The notes under the pieces are model-generated. The model saw nothing but the letters and a program-made list of their open reading frames with translations, was not told where the DNA came from and ran no database searches. The position numbers were made by a program, and so were the translations under genes. Positions 8,937-18,155 of a DNA stretch of 64,000 bases are shown piece by piece (the first letter of the stretch is position 1; every line of letters starts with the position of its first letter). The stretch is taken from assembly GCA_963758365.1 (NCBI GenBank), contig CAVWVB010000001.1:3100001-3164000 (forward strand), read 5' to 3'. This stretch comes from Dokdonella_A sp963758365 (lineage in GTDB: Bacteria > Pseudomonadota > Gammaproteobacteria > Xanthomonadales > Rhodanobacteraceae).

Positions 8937-10254
8937 AGTAGAAACCGTCCATGCCACCTTCGCCCGGCAGATTCTGGCGCCCGCCACCCGCCGCGTGGCC
9001 GTAGCGCGCGGGCACCGGCACCACGACCGCATCATCGTGGGCAGCGAGAAACCCGGCAAGCACGGCCTCGTTTTCCTCACGCAGCAGGGAACAGGTCGCG
9101 TAGACCAGACGACCGCCTCGTTCGAGCAGGCCCCACGACGACGCGAGCAGGCGGGCCTGCGTGCGGGCCAGCGCCGCGATGTCGGCACCCCGTCGATGCA
9201 GTTTGATGTCGGGCTGGCGCCGCACGATGCCGGTCGCCGAGCACGGCGCGTCGATCAGGATGCGTGAGAACGGCTGGCCGTCCCACCACGTCGCGGGTGC
9301 GGTCGCATCGCCGGCAACCACGCGCGCGGCAAGCCCGAGCCGCGCGAGATTCTCGTGGATGCGCGGCAGGCGTGCCGGATCGCGATCGAGCGCGACCAGG
9401 TCGACGTGCGCGCATTCGAGGATGTGCGCGGACTTGCCGCCGGGCGCCGCGCACGCATCGAGCACGCGCTGGCCATCGGCGAGGTCGAGCAGTTCGACAA
9501 CCCGCTGCGCGGCGCCGTCCTGGACCGAAAACGCGCCTTCTGCATAACCGGGCAGCGCGGCCACCGCGGCGCCTTGGTCGAGCACGATCGCGTCGGGAAG
9601 ACGCTCTGGTGCACGCGCCGCGATGTCCAGCGCGTGCAGGCGCGCGAGCAGGTCGGTGCGGGTGGTACGACGCCGGTTGACGCGCAGGGTCAACTCGGCT
9701 TCGCGGTTGTTCGCGGCGAGAATCGCATCGACCTGCTGCGGCCAGTCGCGCGCGAGCGCGTCGATCAGCCAGCGCGGATGCGCGCTGCGGGTGACCGGAT
9801 CCGCATCCAGTTGCGCCTCGAGTGCGGCCCGTTCGCGCAGGTAACGGCGCAATACCGCATTGACCAGCCCCGCGTAGCGCGCCTGCCCGAGTACACGGAC
9901 CGCATCGACAGCGGACGCGACAGCGGCGTACTCGGCATGACCGAGCAGCGCGAGTTCGTCGATGCCGACCACGAGCAGCGCACGCACCTCGCGTGCGCTC
10001 GTCGGCAGCGGTTTCTCGAGCAGCGCGGCGAGCGCGGCATCCAGCCGCAGCCACCAGCGCGATGCCGAAAACAGCAGCGCGGCCAGCAATGCCCGGTCGC
10101 GCGCATCGTCGATCTGCACATGCGCTTCGGCAAGCGCGCTGCGCAGCGAGGTGCCCTCGAGCGCGATGCGCGCGAGCGCCTGCGCTGCACGCGCGCGCAG
10201 CGCGGCGCCGGGCGCTCGTGCTGCCGACCCCGGCTGGCGTGGACGACCGTTCAC
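8911..10254 (-). CDS. rsmB: 16S rRNA (cytosine-967-C5) methyltransferase RsmB
   Basis: 447 residues: an N-terminal NusB-like RNA-binding region (ALARIALEGTSLRSALAEA) and a C-terminal SAM-dependent methyltransferase. The SAM loop is VLDACAAPGGKSAHI; the catalytic cysteines are in DAPCSATGIVRRQPDIK and YATCSLLREENE. The start is decided by GTG 10254, whose bases overlap the fmt stop codon (GTGA), a coupling arrangement seen often in this operon. The reaction is C5 methylation of 16S rRNA C967 during small-subunit assembly. Length and motif order are those of a complete family member. Confidence 0.93.
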   Translation of the reverse strand: MNGRPRQPGSAARAPGAALRARAAQALARIALEGTSLRSALAEAHVQIDDARDRALLAALLFSASRWWLRLDAALAALLEKPLPTSAREVRALLVVGIDELALLGHAEYAAVASAVDAVRVLGQARYAGLVNAVLRRYLRERAALEAQLDADPVTRSAHPRWLIDALARDWPQQVDAILAANNREAELTLRVNRRRTTRTDLLARLHALDIAARAPERLPDAIVLDQGAAVAALPGYAEGAFSVQDGAAQRVVELLDLADGQRVLDACAAPGGKSAHILECAHVDLVALDRDPARLPRIHENLARLGLAARVVAGDATAPATWWDGQPFSRILIDAPCSATGIVRRQPDIKLHRRGADIAALARTQARLLASSWGLLERGGRLVYATCSLLREENEAVLAGFLAAHDDAVVVPVPARYGHAAGGGRQNLPGEGGMDGFYYAVVEKHG

Positions 10255-11186
10255 CCATCGCCCCGCGGTCGGCGCGCGTTGAGCCAGTCGCGCACACGGA
10301 TGCGCCGCCCGCCGTCGCGCTGCAGTTCGTGGATGCGCAGCAGGCCGTCTGCGGTCGCGACGTCGATCGCGTCCGGGTGGGTTGCGAACAGACTGCCCGG
10401 CACCGCGTCGACGCGGCCCGGGATAGCCTCGGCGGACCAGATGCGCACGCGTTCCCCTTGGATCCGTGCTTCGGCCACCGGCCACGGATCGAATGCACGG
10501 ACCTTGCGTGCGAGCGTGCTTGCCGGTTCGTTCCAGTCGAGCCTGGCCTCGGCCTTGTCGATCTTGTGCGCATAGGCAAGTCCGGATGCGGCCTGCGCGC
10601 GCGCGCGCAGCGGCTCGCCGCTCAGCGTTCGCGACAGGCCTTCGGCCAGCACCTCGGCGCCGAGCGCGGCAAGGCGGTCGTGCAGGCTGCCGCCGGTGTC
10701 GTCCGCGGCGATCGGCGTGCGACGTTCGAGCAGCACCGGACCGCTATCCAGGCCGGCCTCCATCTGCATCAGGTCGACGCCGGTCTCGGCATCGCCAGCC
10801 AGGATCGCGCGCTGGATCGGTGCCGCGCCGCGCCAGCGCGGCAGCAACGACGCATGCACGTTCCAGCAACCCAGGCGCGGGATCGCGAGGACCTTCGCGG
10901 GCAGGATCATGCCGTACGCAACGACCACGACCAGATCCGCTGCGAAGGCCTGCAGGCGTGCGCGCGCCGTGATGTCGCGCAGGGACTCGGGCTGCTCGAT
11001 CGTCAGGCCCCTCGCGAGCGCGGCGCTCTTGACCGGACTCGACGCGCGCCGGCGCCCGCGCCCGGCCGGCCGGTCGGGCTGGGTATAGACCGCGACGACA
11101 TCGGCACCACTCGCAAGGCACGCGGTCAGCGAGGGCACCGCGAATTCCGGCGTTCCGGCGAACACCAAGCGCAGCGGGCTGGGCAT
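10251..11186 (-). CDS. fmt: Methionyl-tRNA formyltransferase
   Basis: 311 residues. It has the N-terminal formyl-transferase fold starting LRLVFAGTPEFAV, the active-site AYGMILP, and the folate-binding signature SLLPRWRGAAPIQ. The C-terminal OB-fold domain ends in GGRRIRVRDWLNARRP. It formylates Met-tRNA(fMet) using 10-formyl-tetrahydrofolate before translation initiation. ATG 11186 was chosen because the conserved sequence begins within five codons of it; the upstream open frame is not conserved in appearance. It lies between def and rsmB, the usual arrangement. Confidence 0.95.
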   Translation of the reverse strand: MPSPLRLVFAGTPEFAVPSLTACLASGADVVAVYTQPDRPAGRGRRRASSPVKSAALARGLTIEQPESLRDITARARLQAFAADLVVVVAYGMILPAKVLAIPRLGCWNVHASLLPRWRGAAPIQRAILAGDAETGVDLMQMEAGLDSGPVLLERRTPIAADDTGGSLHDRLAALGAEVLAEGLSRTLSGEPLRARAQAASGLAYAHKIDKAEARLDWNEPASTLARKVRAFDPWPVAEARIQGERVRIWSAEAIPGRVDAVPGSLFATHPDAIDVATADGLLRIHELQRDGGRRIRVRDWLNARRPRGDG

Positions 11187-11293
11187 CGGGAGGACTGGGG
11201 CTGGGAACCGGGGACCGATTGTAGGGCGCGCCCGGTCGCGAATGGCCGCGAACCCGTGCCGACCCTGCCGTCCGCGCAACCCTCGATGTGGGG

Positions 11294-11797
11294 TCAGGCG
11301 CTTTGCCGACGCTTTTTTTCCATGCGCTTCAACAGCAGGGAACGTTTCAGCGGCGACAGGTGGTCGACGAACAACTTGCCGACCAGATGGTCCATCTCGT
11401 GCTGCACGCACACCGCGAGCGGACCCTCGACATCGATCTCGAAAGGCGTGCCGTCGCTGCCTTGCGCGGCGACCCTGACCCGCAGCGCGCGCTCGACGTC
11501 GGCATAGATCCCCGGAAACGACAGGCAGCCCTCCTGGTAGACCTGATTGCCGTGGCTTTCCAGAATCCGCGGATTGATCAGCACCAGCGGCTGGTCGCGC
11601 TCCTCGGACATGTCGGCGACCAGCAACTGCCGGTGCACATCGACCTGGGTCGCCGCGAGACCGACGCCGGGCGCCTCGTACATCGTCTCGAGCATGTCCG
11701 CGACGAGGCGTTCGAGCTCGGCATCGAACACGCTGACCGGCTGCGCCCTGGTACGCAGGCGCGGATCGGGAAACTCGAGGATCGGAAGCAGTGCCAT
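11294..11797 (-). CDS. def: Peptide deformylase
   Basis: 167 residues, the usual length of bacterial type 1B enzymes. All three family motifs are intact: GVGLAATQ, EGCLSFPG (metal-binding Cys) and QHEMDHLVGKLF (H-E-x-x-H, two metal-binding His plus the catalytic Glu). It removes the formyl group from nascent proteins, acting after Fmt, whose gene is 107 bases downstream. ATG 11797 is the first start that leaves only a short lead before ILEFPDPRLR. The C-terminus is basic (KRMEKKRRQSA). Confidence 0.96.
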   Translation of the reverse strand: MALLPILEFPDPRLRTRAQPVSVFDAELERLVADMLETMYEAPGVGLAATQVDVHRQLLVADMSEERDQPLVLINPRILESHGNQVYQEGCLSFPGIYADVERALRVRVAAQGSDGTPFEIDVEGPLAVCVQHEMDHLVGKLFVDHLSPLKRSLLLKRMEKKRRQSA

Positions 11798-12124
11798 GAC
11801 CGTGTCAGATGCGGGCGCTGCGCGCGCGGGCAAGGGGGAATCCGGAAATCTTAACCGCTGGCGCAGCGCGAGGCGACGCATCCGGTTGCCGGTGGCGCCC
11901 GCGGCGCACGATCGCACGATCGGGGGTCCGGGCGCGCACAAGCGCCCGCACGCAGGCTCGCCTGGGGCCTGCCGGGCGGAGTCGGCGCTGGCCGCGACCA
12001 CACGGCCGCAGGCGGCCGTGTCAGGGCGCCGGCGTTCTCTCCACTGCGACGCAGTTCGATTTCTACGCCCGTGTTTTTGCTTTACACTCGGGAAAATCGC
12101 TTGGGGATCGGGGGATTGGCAGAA
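11798..12124. other. Divergent promoter region between def and the LysM gene
   Basis: 327 bases without a gene. It must carry the promoters of the def-fmt-rsmB-DUF4390-ntrY unit (leftward) and the LysM-dprA unit (rightward). An AT-richer patch around 12056-12110 is the most promoter-like part, with a TTTACACT string at about 12081-12088, roughly 40 bases before the LysM start. I would not assign -35 and -10 boxes with certainty. Confidence 0.4.
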
Positions 12125-13285
12125 ATGCTTAAAAAACTGCTTGCGGTTTCGGCCGGACTGCTGCTCACCCTCACGGTCTATGCCGCTACCGTCGAATGGG
12201 CGGACCACCATCCAGACCGCTACGTGGTCCAGAAGGGCGACACGCTCTGGGACATCTCGGCGCGCTTCCTGAAGAAGCCGTGGCTGTGGCCGGAGATCTG
12301 GCAGGACAATCCCCAGGTGCGCAATCCGCACCTGATCTATCCCGGCGACGAGCTGGTCATCAATGGCAGGCATCTCGGCCATGGCGCGGGATCGATCGGT
12401 CCGCACATGCGTGCGACCCCGTATGAAGAGGCGATCCCGCCGATTCCGCTGTCCGCACTGAAGCAGTGGCTCAAGAACACCCGGATCGTCGGCGAGGATG
12501 CATACAAGCATGCGCCGCATGTGGTCGGAATCGAGGAGAACCAGCTGCGCGGTGCGGCCGGCCAGCTCATCTATATCCGTGGCCTCGATGCCGAGCCGGG
12601 CACCAAACTCGCGCTGGTGCGTCCGACCGGGCGCTACTACGACATGCCGCCGGAAGACGACGGTCGTCCGCGCGAGGTCTATAGACAGACTCCCGATGCA
12701 CGCGACGGTCGGCCCGCGATGCTGTGGCGCCATGGTCCGAACGAGTTCACGCTCTCGGGCAACGTGCGCTTTCTCGGCTACGAGATGCTCGATTTCGGCG
12801 TCGTCGCGGTGACCCGTCGGGCCGACGTGTCTTCCGCACTCGTCAACTACTCGGATTTCGAAGTACGTCCGGGCGACTATGTGCTGCCGATCGACGACGC
12901 ACCGTACGACGACGAATACGTGCCGCATTCACCCGCGCATGTGCCGGAGAACATGCGGGTGATCGCGTTCTCCGATGCGTTGAATGCGGTCGGCCCGCGC
13001 CAGGTCGTCGCGCTCTCGCGGGGTCGCGCCGACGGTATCGAGAACGGCCAGACGTTCAGCCTCTATCACGATGGCGAGGACGTGGTCGACCGCACCGATT
13101 ACACCGAGGGCAGCCCGCGCAAGTTCTTTCATCCGCATGACGCGACGGTCACCCTGCCGCCGGAATTCACCGGCCACGTAATGATCTTCCGCACCTTCGA
13201 CCGGGTCAGCTACGGGCTGGTCATGGATGCGGTCAAGCCCGTGCACATCGGGGACTTCCTGCACGATCCGAACACGACGCCCTGA
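12125..13285 (+). CDS. Secreted LysM-domain protein
   Basis: 386 residues. A signal peptide (MLKKLLAVSAGLLLTLTVYA) is followed at about residues 36-83 by one LysM domain (VVQKGDTLWDISARF through YPGDELVING). LysM binds peptidoglycan. The long C-terminal part, about 300 residues, has no catalytic motif I recognise; it contains FTLSGNVRFLGYEMLDFG and ends with KPVHIGDFLHDPNTTP. The domain layout fits the periplasmic LysM proteins found directly before dprA in xanthomonads. It is the first gene after the divergent promoter region; dprA follows after 135 bases. ATG 12125 starts the signal peptide, while the upstream in-frame start would spoil it. Confidence 0.88.
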   Translation: MLKKLLAVSAGLLLTLTVYAATVEWADHHPDRYVVQKGDTLWDISARFLKKPWLWPEIWQDNPQVRNPHLIYPGDELVINGRHLGHGAGSIGPHMRATPYEEAIPPIPLSALKQWLKNTRIVGEDAYKHAPHVVGIEENQLRGAAGQLIYIRGLDAEPGTKLALVRPTGRYYDMPPEDDGRPREVYRQTPDARDGRPAMLWRHGPNEFTLSGNVRFLGYEMLDFGVVAVTRRADVSSALVNYSDFEVRPGDYVLPIDDAPYDDEYVPHSPAHVPENMRVIAFSDALNAVGPRQVVALSRGRADGIENGQTFSLYHDGEDVVDRTDYTEGSPRKFFHPHDATVTLPPEFTGHVMIFRTFDRVSYGLVMDAVKPVHIGDFLHDPNTTP

Positions 13286-13420
13286 GATCCGGCAGCGGCG
13301 ACCCGCACGACGCGGTTGAGGGTCGCGCGGTCCGCGCGCTCTCTTTTCCGGCTTTTTCCTACACGGCGCGATGGCATCATCGCGCCGTGTCCGTTCACGC
13401 GTCCGGCTAGCCTCGCGCGC

Positions 13421-14605
13421 ATGGATGTCGACACCGACCGCGCCGTGCTCGAAGCCTGGCTGATCCTGCTGCGCGCGCCCGGGCTTGGCCCGGCTGCGTT
13501 GCGCGGCCTGATCGCGCGATACGGCAATGCGACCACGGCCCTGGCCGCCGCACGCCGCGATCACTCCCGAGCCATCGATGCGGTCCTCGGCGACTGGCTG
13601 CGTGCGCCCGACGCGGCGGTGCTGGCCCGCGATCTCGAGTGGCTCGGCGCGCCCGACCATGCGCTGCTGACCTTCGAAGGCGCCGATTTTCCGGTCCTGC
13701 TGAACGAAATTCCCTCGCCGCCCGCGGCACTGTTCGTGATCGGCGACCCGAGCGCGTTGTGGCGCCCGCAGGTCGCGGTGGTCGGCAGCCGCAATGCGAG
13801 CCAGGGCGGGGCGGCGACCGCGACCGCGTTTTCGCGCGCGCTCGCCGGCGCGGGCTTCGCGATCACCAGCGGACTTGCCGAAGGGATCGATGCCGCGGCC
13901 CACGGCGCCGCGCTCGCAGCCGGCGGATCGACCATCGCGGTGCTCGGCACCGGCGCGGATCTCGTCTACCCGGCCAGGCATCGCGACCTCGCGGCGCGAA
14001 TCGCCGAACGCGGTGCCGTGGTCAGCGAGTTTGCGACCGGCACGCCCGCGCACCCGAGCCATTTCCCGCGCCGCAACCGGATCATCGCCGGCCTCAGCCT
14101 CGGCACGCTCGTGGTCGAAGCGGGCGTCCGCTCCGGCTCGCTGATCACTGCACGCAACGCGACCGAGAGCGGCCGCGAAGTGTTCGCGATTCCGGGATCG
14201 ATACACAATCCGCTGGCCCGCGGCTGCCATCAGCTGATCCGGCAGGGCGCCACCCTGGTCGAAACGGCCGAGGAGGTGATCGGCGAACTCGCTGCGCTCG
14301 CGACCGGACTCGCCGCGCTTCTGCGCGAACGGCTGCTCCCGGTCGCGAGCGCCGACGACGCCATGCACGCGACGACCGGCCGCAGCGTGTCGGCACATGC
14401 CGACGATCCCGACTATGCGCGGCTGTTGCGCGCGCTCGGCCACGACGCGATCGGCATCGATCGGCTCGCCGAGCGCAGCGGCCTGGCGGTGTCCGCGCTG
14501 TCGTCGATGCTGCTGATGCTCGAACTGGAGGGGGAGGTCGTGATCGTGCCCGGTGGCGCCTACGCGCGCGCGCCCGGGGCGGCGGCGCGGGCCGCGGGTG
14601 GGTGA
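13421..14605 (+). CDS. dprA: DNA-processing protein DprA (Smf)
   Basis: 394 residues. An N-terminal SAM-like region, then the Rossmann-fold DprA core: VAVVGSRNAS, SGLAEGIDAAAH, AVLGTGADLVYP, HFPRRNRIIAGLS and the ending VFAIPGSIHNPLARGCHQLIRQGA in two parts. The C-terminal winged-helix part (about residues 325-380) is present. DprA loads RecA on incoming single-stranded DNA in natural transformation. In many relatives a small smg (DUF494) gene sits between dprA and topA; here that space has no such gene. ATG 13421 is preferred; longer starts add Arg-rich residues only. Confidence 0.94.
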   Translation: MDVDTDRAVLEAWLILLRAPGLGPAALRGLIARYGNATTALAAARRDHSRAIDAVLGDWLRAPDAAVLARDLEWLGAPDHALLTFEGADFPVLLNEIPSPPAALFVIGDPSALWRPQVAVVGSRNASQGGAATATAFSRALAGAGFAITSGLAEGIDAAAHGAALAAGGSTIAVLGTGADLVYPARHRDLAARIAERGAVVSEFATGTPAHPSHFPRRNRIIAGLSLGTLVVEAGVRSGSLITARNATESGREVFAIPGSIHNPLARGCHQLIRQGATLVETAEEVIGELAALATGLAALLRERLLPVASADDAMHATTGRSVSAHADDPDYARLLRALGHDAIGIDRLAERSGLAVSALSSMLLMLELEGEVVIVPGGAYARAPGAAARAAGG

Positions 14606-14996
14606 AATCTTCAGGTATTCCCTTGAGTTGGCCAATCCGGACCCCACTCCGGGACGGCCCCCGCCAGGTCCGCGTCCGCTGCGGGGTCGCTTGACAGCCC
14701 GCCCGGCGGCGTGTTTCCACTAATGAGCGGTTCGAGAGCCGCTCCTGCACGAGGACGTGCTGTCGCGTCGAGCACGCAAGCGGCTCGATGCGGCAAAGGT
14801 GGCGCGGTCGAGCCGCGACCGTTTGCTTGCACGCCGCGGCAGGATGCCGGTCATGCAAGTGCTCCACACGGGGCGCCGGAGGCTCGTGCCGGCGTTCCTT
14901 CCGCAAGGTGCGACCCCCGCATCGCCGTTCACGCCCTCAGCGGATGATCCGTCGATGGCGGAGCCGCATCGCAGTCCGAACGGCCAAGGAAACCGG
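14606..14996. other. Intergenic region before topA with several hairpins
   Basis: 391 bases without a supportable gene. It carries at least two inverted repeats: GAGCGGTTCGAGAGCCGCTC at 14725-14744, and GCGGTCGAGCCGC around 14803-14815. The latter is also complementary to a GCGGCTCGA copy near 14779. The topA ribosome site (AAGGA at about 14986) lies at its end. The place where smg is normally found is therefore occupied by repeat-rich non-coding DNA. Confidence 0.5.
14725..14750. repeat. REP-like imperfect palindrome
   Basis: GAGCGGTTCGAGAGCCGCTC followed by CTGCAC. On the minus strand it reads GTGCAGGAGCGGCTCTCGA and on, close in form to the short GTAGGAGCGGC-type repetitive extragenic palindromes of pseudomonads and xanthomonads. 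Only one clear copy is in this window, so the repeat status rests on resemblance. Confidence 0.4.
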
Positions 14997-17498
14997 ATGG
15001 CAAAGAATCTCCTGATCGTCGAATCGCCCGCCAAGGCCAAGACGATCAACAAGTATCTCGGCAAGGACTTCCAGGTGCTGGCGTCCTACGGCCATGTGCG
15101 CGACCTCGTGCCCAAGGAAGGCGCGGTCGCGACCGACCGCGATTTCGCAATGAACTACGAAGTCATCGAGCGCAACCAGAAGCACGTCGATGCGATCGCG
15201 AAAGCGGCGAAGCAGGCCGACTCCCTGTACCTCGCGACCGACCTCGACCGCGAAGGCGAGGCGATCTCCTGGCACATCGCCGAAATCCTCAGGCAACGCG
15301 GTCTGCTCGAAGGCCGCGCGCTGCATCGCGTGGTGTTCTCCGAGATCACCCCACGCGCAATCAGGGAGGCCGTCGCCAACCCGCGCGCACTGTCGATGGA
15401 TCTGGTCAACGCGCAACAGGCGCGACGCGCACTCGATTACCTGGTCGGCTTCAATCTCTCGCCCGTACTCTGGCGCAAGGTGCAGCGCGGCCTGTCCGCG
15501 GGCCGCGTGCAATCGCCCGCGCTGCGCATGATCGTGGAGCGCGAAGAGGAGATCGAGGCATTCAAGGCGCGCGAATACTGGTCGGTCGAAGCCGAGTGTG
15601 CGCATCCGGACCAGGCGTTCAAGGCGCGCCTGCTCCGGCTCAATGGCAAGAAGTTCGAGCAGTTCGACCTGACCAACGCGGCCGACGCGGAAGCCGCGCG
15701 CAGCGCGCTCGAGAAGTCCGCGCAGGGTCGCCTCGTGGTCGCCAACATCGAGTCCAAGGAGCGCAAACGGCGGCCTTCGCCGCCGTTCACGACCTCGACG
15801 CTGCAGCAGGAAGCCGCGCGCAAACTCGGCTTCACGACCAGCCGCACGATGAAGATCGCGCAGGGTCTCTACGAGGGCGTGTCGCTCGGCGACGAAGGCG
15901 TGGTCGGCCTGATCACCTACATGCGTACCGACGCGGTGTCGCTGTCGGCGGACGCGATCCACGACCTGCGCGAAGTGATTGGACGCGACTTCGGCGCGCA
16001 AGCGCTGCCCGAACAGCCGCACTTCTATCGCAACAAGTCCAAGAACGCGCAGGAAGCCCACGAGGCGATACGCCCGACCACCGCGCAGCATCGGCCGAAG
16101 GACGTCGCGGCCTATCTCAGCGACGAACAGCGCAAGCTCTACGAGCTGATCTGGAAGCGCACGCTGGCCAGCCAGATGCAGCATGCGACGCTGAACACGG
16201 TCAGCGTCGACCTCGATCCCGGGCATGACTCGATGTTCCGCGCGAGCGGCACGACGGTCATCGATCCGGGCTTCCTCGCGGTCTACGAGGAAGGGCGCGA
16301 CGCGCGCAAGGACGAGGACGACGACGAGGGACGCAAGTTGCCGAAGATGAAGATCGGCGAAGCGGTTCCGCTCGCGGCGATCAACGCCGACCAGCATTTC
16401 ACCGAGCCGCCGCCGCGCTACTCCGAGGCGAGCCTGGTCAAGACGCTCGAGGAATACGGGATCGGCCGCCCGTCGACTTACGCGAGCATCATCCAGGTGT
16501 TGCTCAACCGCGAGTATGTGATCCTCGATTCGCGCCGCTTCAAGCCGACCGACGTCGGCCGCGCGGTCGGCAAGTTCCTGTCCGGGCATTTCGCCCAGTA
16601 CGTGGATTACGACTTCACCGCGAAGCTCGAGGACGAACTTGACGCGGTCAGCCGCGGCGAAGAGGACTGGGTGCCGCTGCTGGAGAAGTTCTGGAAGCCG
16701 TTCAAGGCCCAGGTCGACGACAAGAACGAAACCGTCGATCGCTCCGAGGCGACCGGCGCGCGCGAACTCGGCACCGATCCGAAATCGGGCAAACCCCTAG
16801 TCGTGCGCCTCGGCCGCTACGGACCGTTCGCGCAGATCGGCACCAAGGATGACGAGGAGAAGCCGACGTTCGCCTCGCTGCGCGCGGGCCAGAGCATGCA
16901 CACGATCACGCTCGAGGAGGCGCTCGAGCTGTTCAAGCTGCCGCGCAAGCTCGGCAAGGGCGAAGACGGCGAGGAGATTACGGTCGGCATCGGGCGTTTC
17001 GGGCCCTTCGTCAAGCACGGTTCGACCTACGCGTCCCTGCAACCCGAAGACGATCCATACACCGTGGAACTGCCGCGCGCGCTGCAACTGCTCCGCGAGA
17101 AGGCCGAGGCTGCCGCGAACCGTATCATCAAGGACTTCGGCAACGGCATCCAGGTCCTCAACGGCCGCTATGGCCCTTACATCACCGATGGCCAGAAGAA
17201 CGCGCGAATCCCGAAGGACCGCGAACCGGCGGAACTCAGCGAGAGCGAATGCGCCGAACTGCTCGCGGCGGCGCCGAACCGGCCCAGGCGCGGCGGCACG
17301 CGATTCGGCAAGGGGGCCAAGGGTAGCAAGGGGACGAAATCCGCCCAGTCCACAGCGGCCGCCAGGCCGCCCGTAAAGAAAGCGGCCGCGAAGAAGCCTG
17401 CGGCGAAGAAGGCCGCCGCGAAGAAGAAGCCGCAACGCAAGGCGACCGCGGCGAAACCCGCCAAGGCGACCGCCAAGCGCGCGGCCGACAGTGCCTGA
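14997..17498 (+). CDS. topA: DNA topoisomerase I
   Basis: 833 residues. A TOPRIM domain opens the protein (LLIVESPAKAKTINKYLG; LATDLDREGEAISWHIAEIL). The active-site tyrosine lies in VGLITYMRTDAVSLS. The core ends near residue 600 and is followed by repeat domains with GRYGPFAQIG, GIGRFGPFVKHG and NGRYGPYITDG. The last 45 residues are a Lys/Ala-rich tail (KKAAAKKPAAKKAAAKKKP), a likely DNA-binding extension. I see no clear four-cysteine zinc fingers. It relaxes negative supercoils by a type IA mechanism. ATG 14997 has AAGGA seven bases upstream and begins directly with the conserved TOPRIM sequence. tsaC starts 18 bases after its stop. Confidence 0.96.
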   Translation: MAKNLLIVESPAKAKTINKYLGKDFQVLASYGHVRDLVPKEGAVATDRDFAMNYEVIERNQKHVDAIAKAAKQADSLYLATDLDREGEAISWHIAEILRQRGLLEGRALHRVVFSEITPRAIREAVANPRALSMDLVNAQQARRALDYLVGFNLSPVLWRKVQRGLSAGRVQSPALRMIVEREEEIEAFKAREYWSVEAECAHPDQAFKARLLRLNGKKFEQFDLTNAADAEAARSALEKSAQGRLVVANIESKERKRRPSPPFTTSTLQQEAARKLGFTTSRTMKIAQGLYEGVSLGDEGVVGLITYMRTDAVSLSADAIHDLREVIGRDFGAQALPEQPHFYRNKSKNAQEAHEAIRPTTAQHRPKDVAAYLSDEQRKLYELIWKRTLASQMQHATLNTVSVDLDPGHDSMFRASGTTVIDPGFLAVYEEGRDARKDEDDDEGRKLPKMKIGEAVPLAAINADQHFTEPPPRYSEASLVKTLEEYGIGRPSTYASIIQVLLNREYVILDSRRFKPTDVGRAVGKFLSGHFAQYVDYDFTAKLEDELDAVSRGEEDWVPLLEKFWKPFKAQVDDKNETVDRSEATGARELGTDPKSGKPLVVRLGRYGPFAQIGTKDDEEKPTFASLRAGQSMHTITLEEALELFKLPRKLGKGEDGEEITVGIGRFGPFVKHGSTYASLQPEDDPYTVELPRALQLLREKAEAAANRIIKDFGNGIQVLNGRYGPYITDGQKNARIPKDREPAELSESECAELLAAAPNRPRRGGTRFGKGAKGSKGTKSAQSTAAARPPVKKAAAKKPAAKKAAAKKKPQRKATAAKPAKATAKRAADSA

Positions 17499-17516
17499 GC
17501 CGCGCGTGGCGCGGGC

Positions 17517-18074
17517 GTGAACACGAACCTCGAAGCCGCGGCCGCCGCGTTGCGCGCGGGCGGCGTGGTCGCCTATCCGACCGAAGGGGTCTGGGGTCTT
17601 GGCTGCGATCCGTACAACCGGGGCGCCTGCATGCGCCTGTTCGCGCTCAAGCAGCGTCCGCGCGGACGCGGTGTGCTGCTGATCGCGGCCGACTACGCGC
17701 AGGTCGAGTCGTACATCGACCTTGCGGCGACACCTGCGGATGCGCTCGCGCGCGCGCGCGCGAGCTGGCCCGGACCGCATACCTGGATCTTCCCGCGCGC
17801 ATCCGACATACCGGTCTGGATCGCCGGCGATCACGCGGGCATCGCGTTGCGGGTGACCGCCCATCCGCCCGCGGCGGCGCTGTGCCGCGCGTTCGGCGCT
17901 GCGATCGTGTCGACGAGCGCGAACCGGCATGGCCAGGAAACCGTCCGTGATGCGAGCGGACTGCGTGCCGTGTTCGGCGACGCGATTGACGCGATCCTGA
18001 ACGGAAATCTCGGGGGACTTGAGCAGCCGACGCCAATCCGCGACGCTATCAGCGGGACCCGCGTGCGCGACTGA
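17517..18074 (+). CDS. tsaC: L-threonylcarbamoyladenylate synthase (YrdC/TsaC)
   Basis: 185 residues, single YrdC domain. It has GGVVAYPTEGVWGLGCDP, the KQRPRGRG nucleotide-binding loop, PGPHTWIFP, and STSANRHG. TsaC makes threonylcarbamoyl-AMP from threonine, bicarbonate and ATP, the first step of t6A37 modification of ANN-decoding tRNAs. The length is that of the short TsaC form, without the Sua5 C-terminal domain. The GTG at 17517 is the only suitable start and lies 18 bases after topA, so the two are probably co-transcribed, as in many gammaproteobacteria. Confidence 0.92.
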   Translation: MNTNLEAAAAALRAGGVVAYPTEGVWGLGCDPYNRGACMRLFALKQRPRGRGVLLIAADYAQVESYIDLAATPADALARARASWPGPHTWIFPRASDIPVWIAGDHAGIALRVTAHPPAAALCRAFGAAIVSTSANRHGQETVRDASGLRAVFGDAIDAILNGNLGGLEQPTPIRDAISGTRVRD

Positions 18075-18155
18075 ATCGCGGGCTGCCCGGACCACAGGTC
18101 CGGTGAGCTGGCGCAACCAGGGCGGGACTGGCCGGCGCACACGAGGGGAGAAGGG

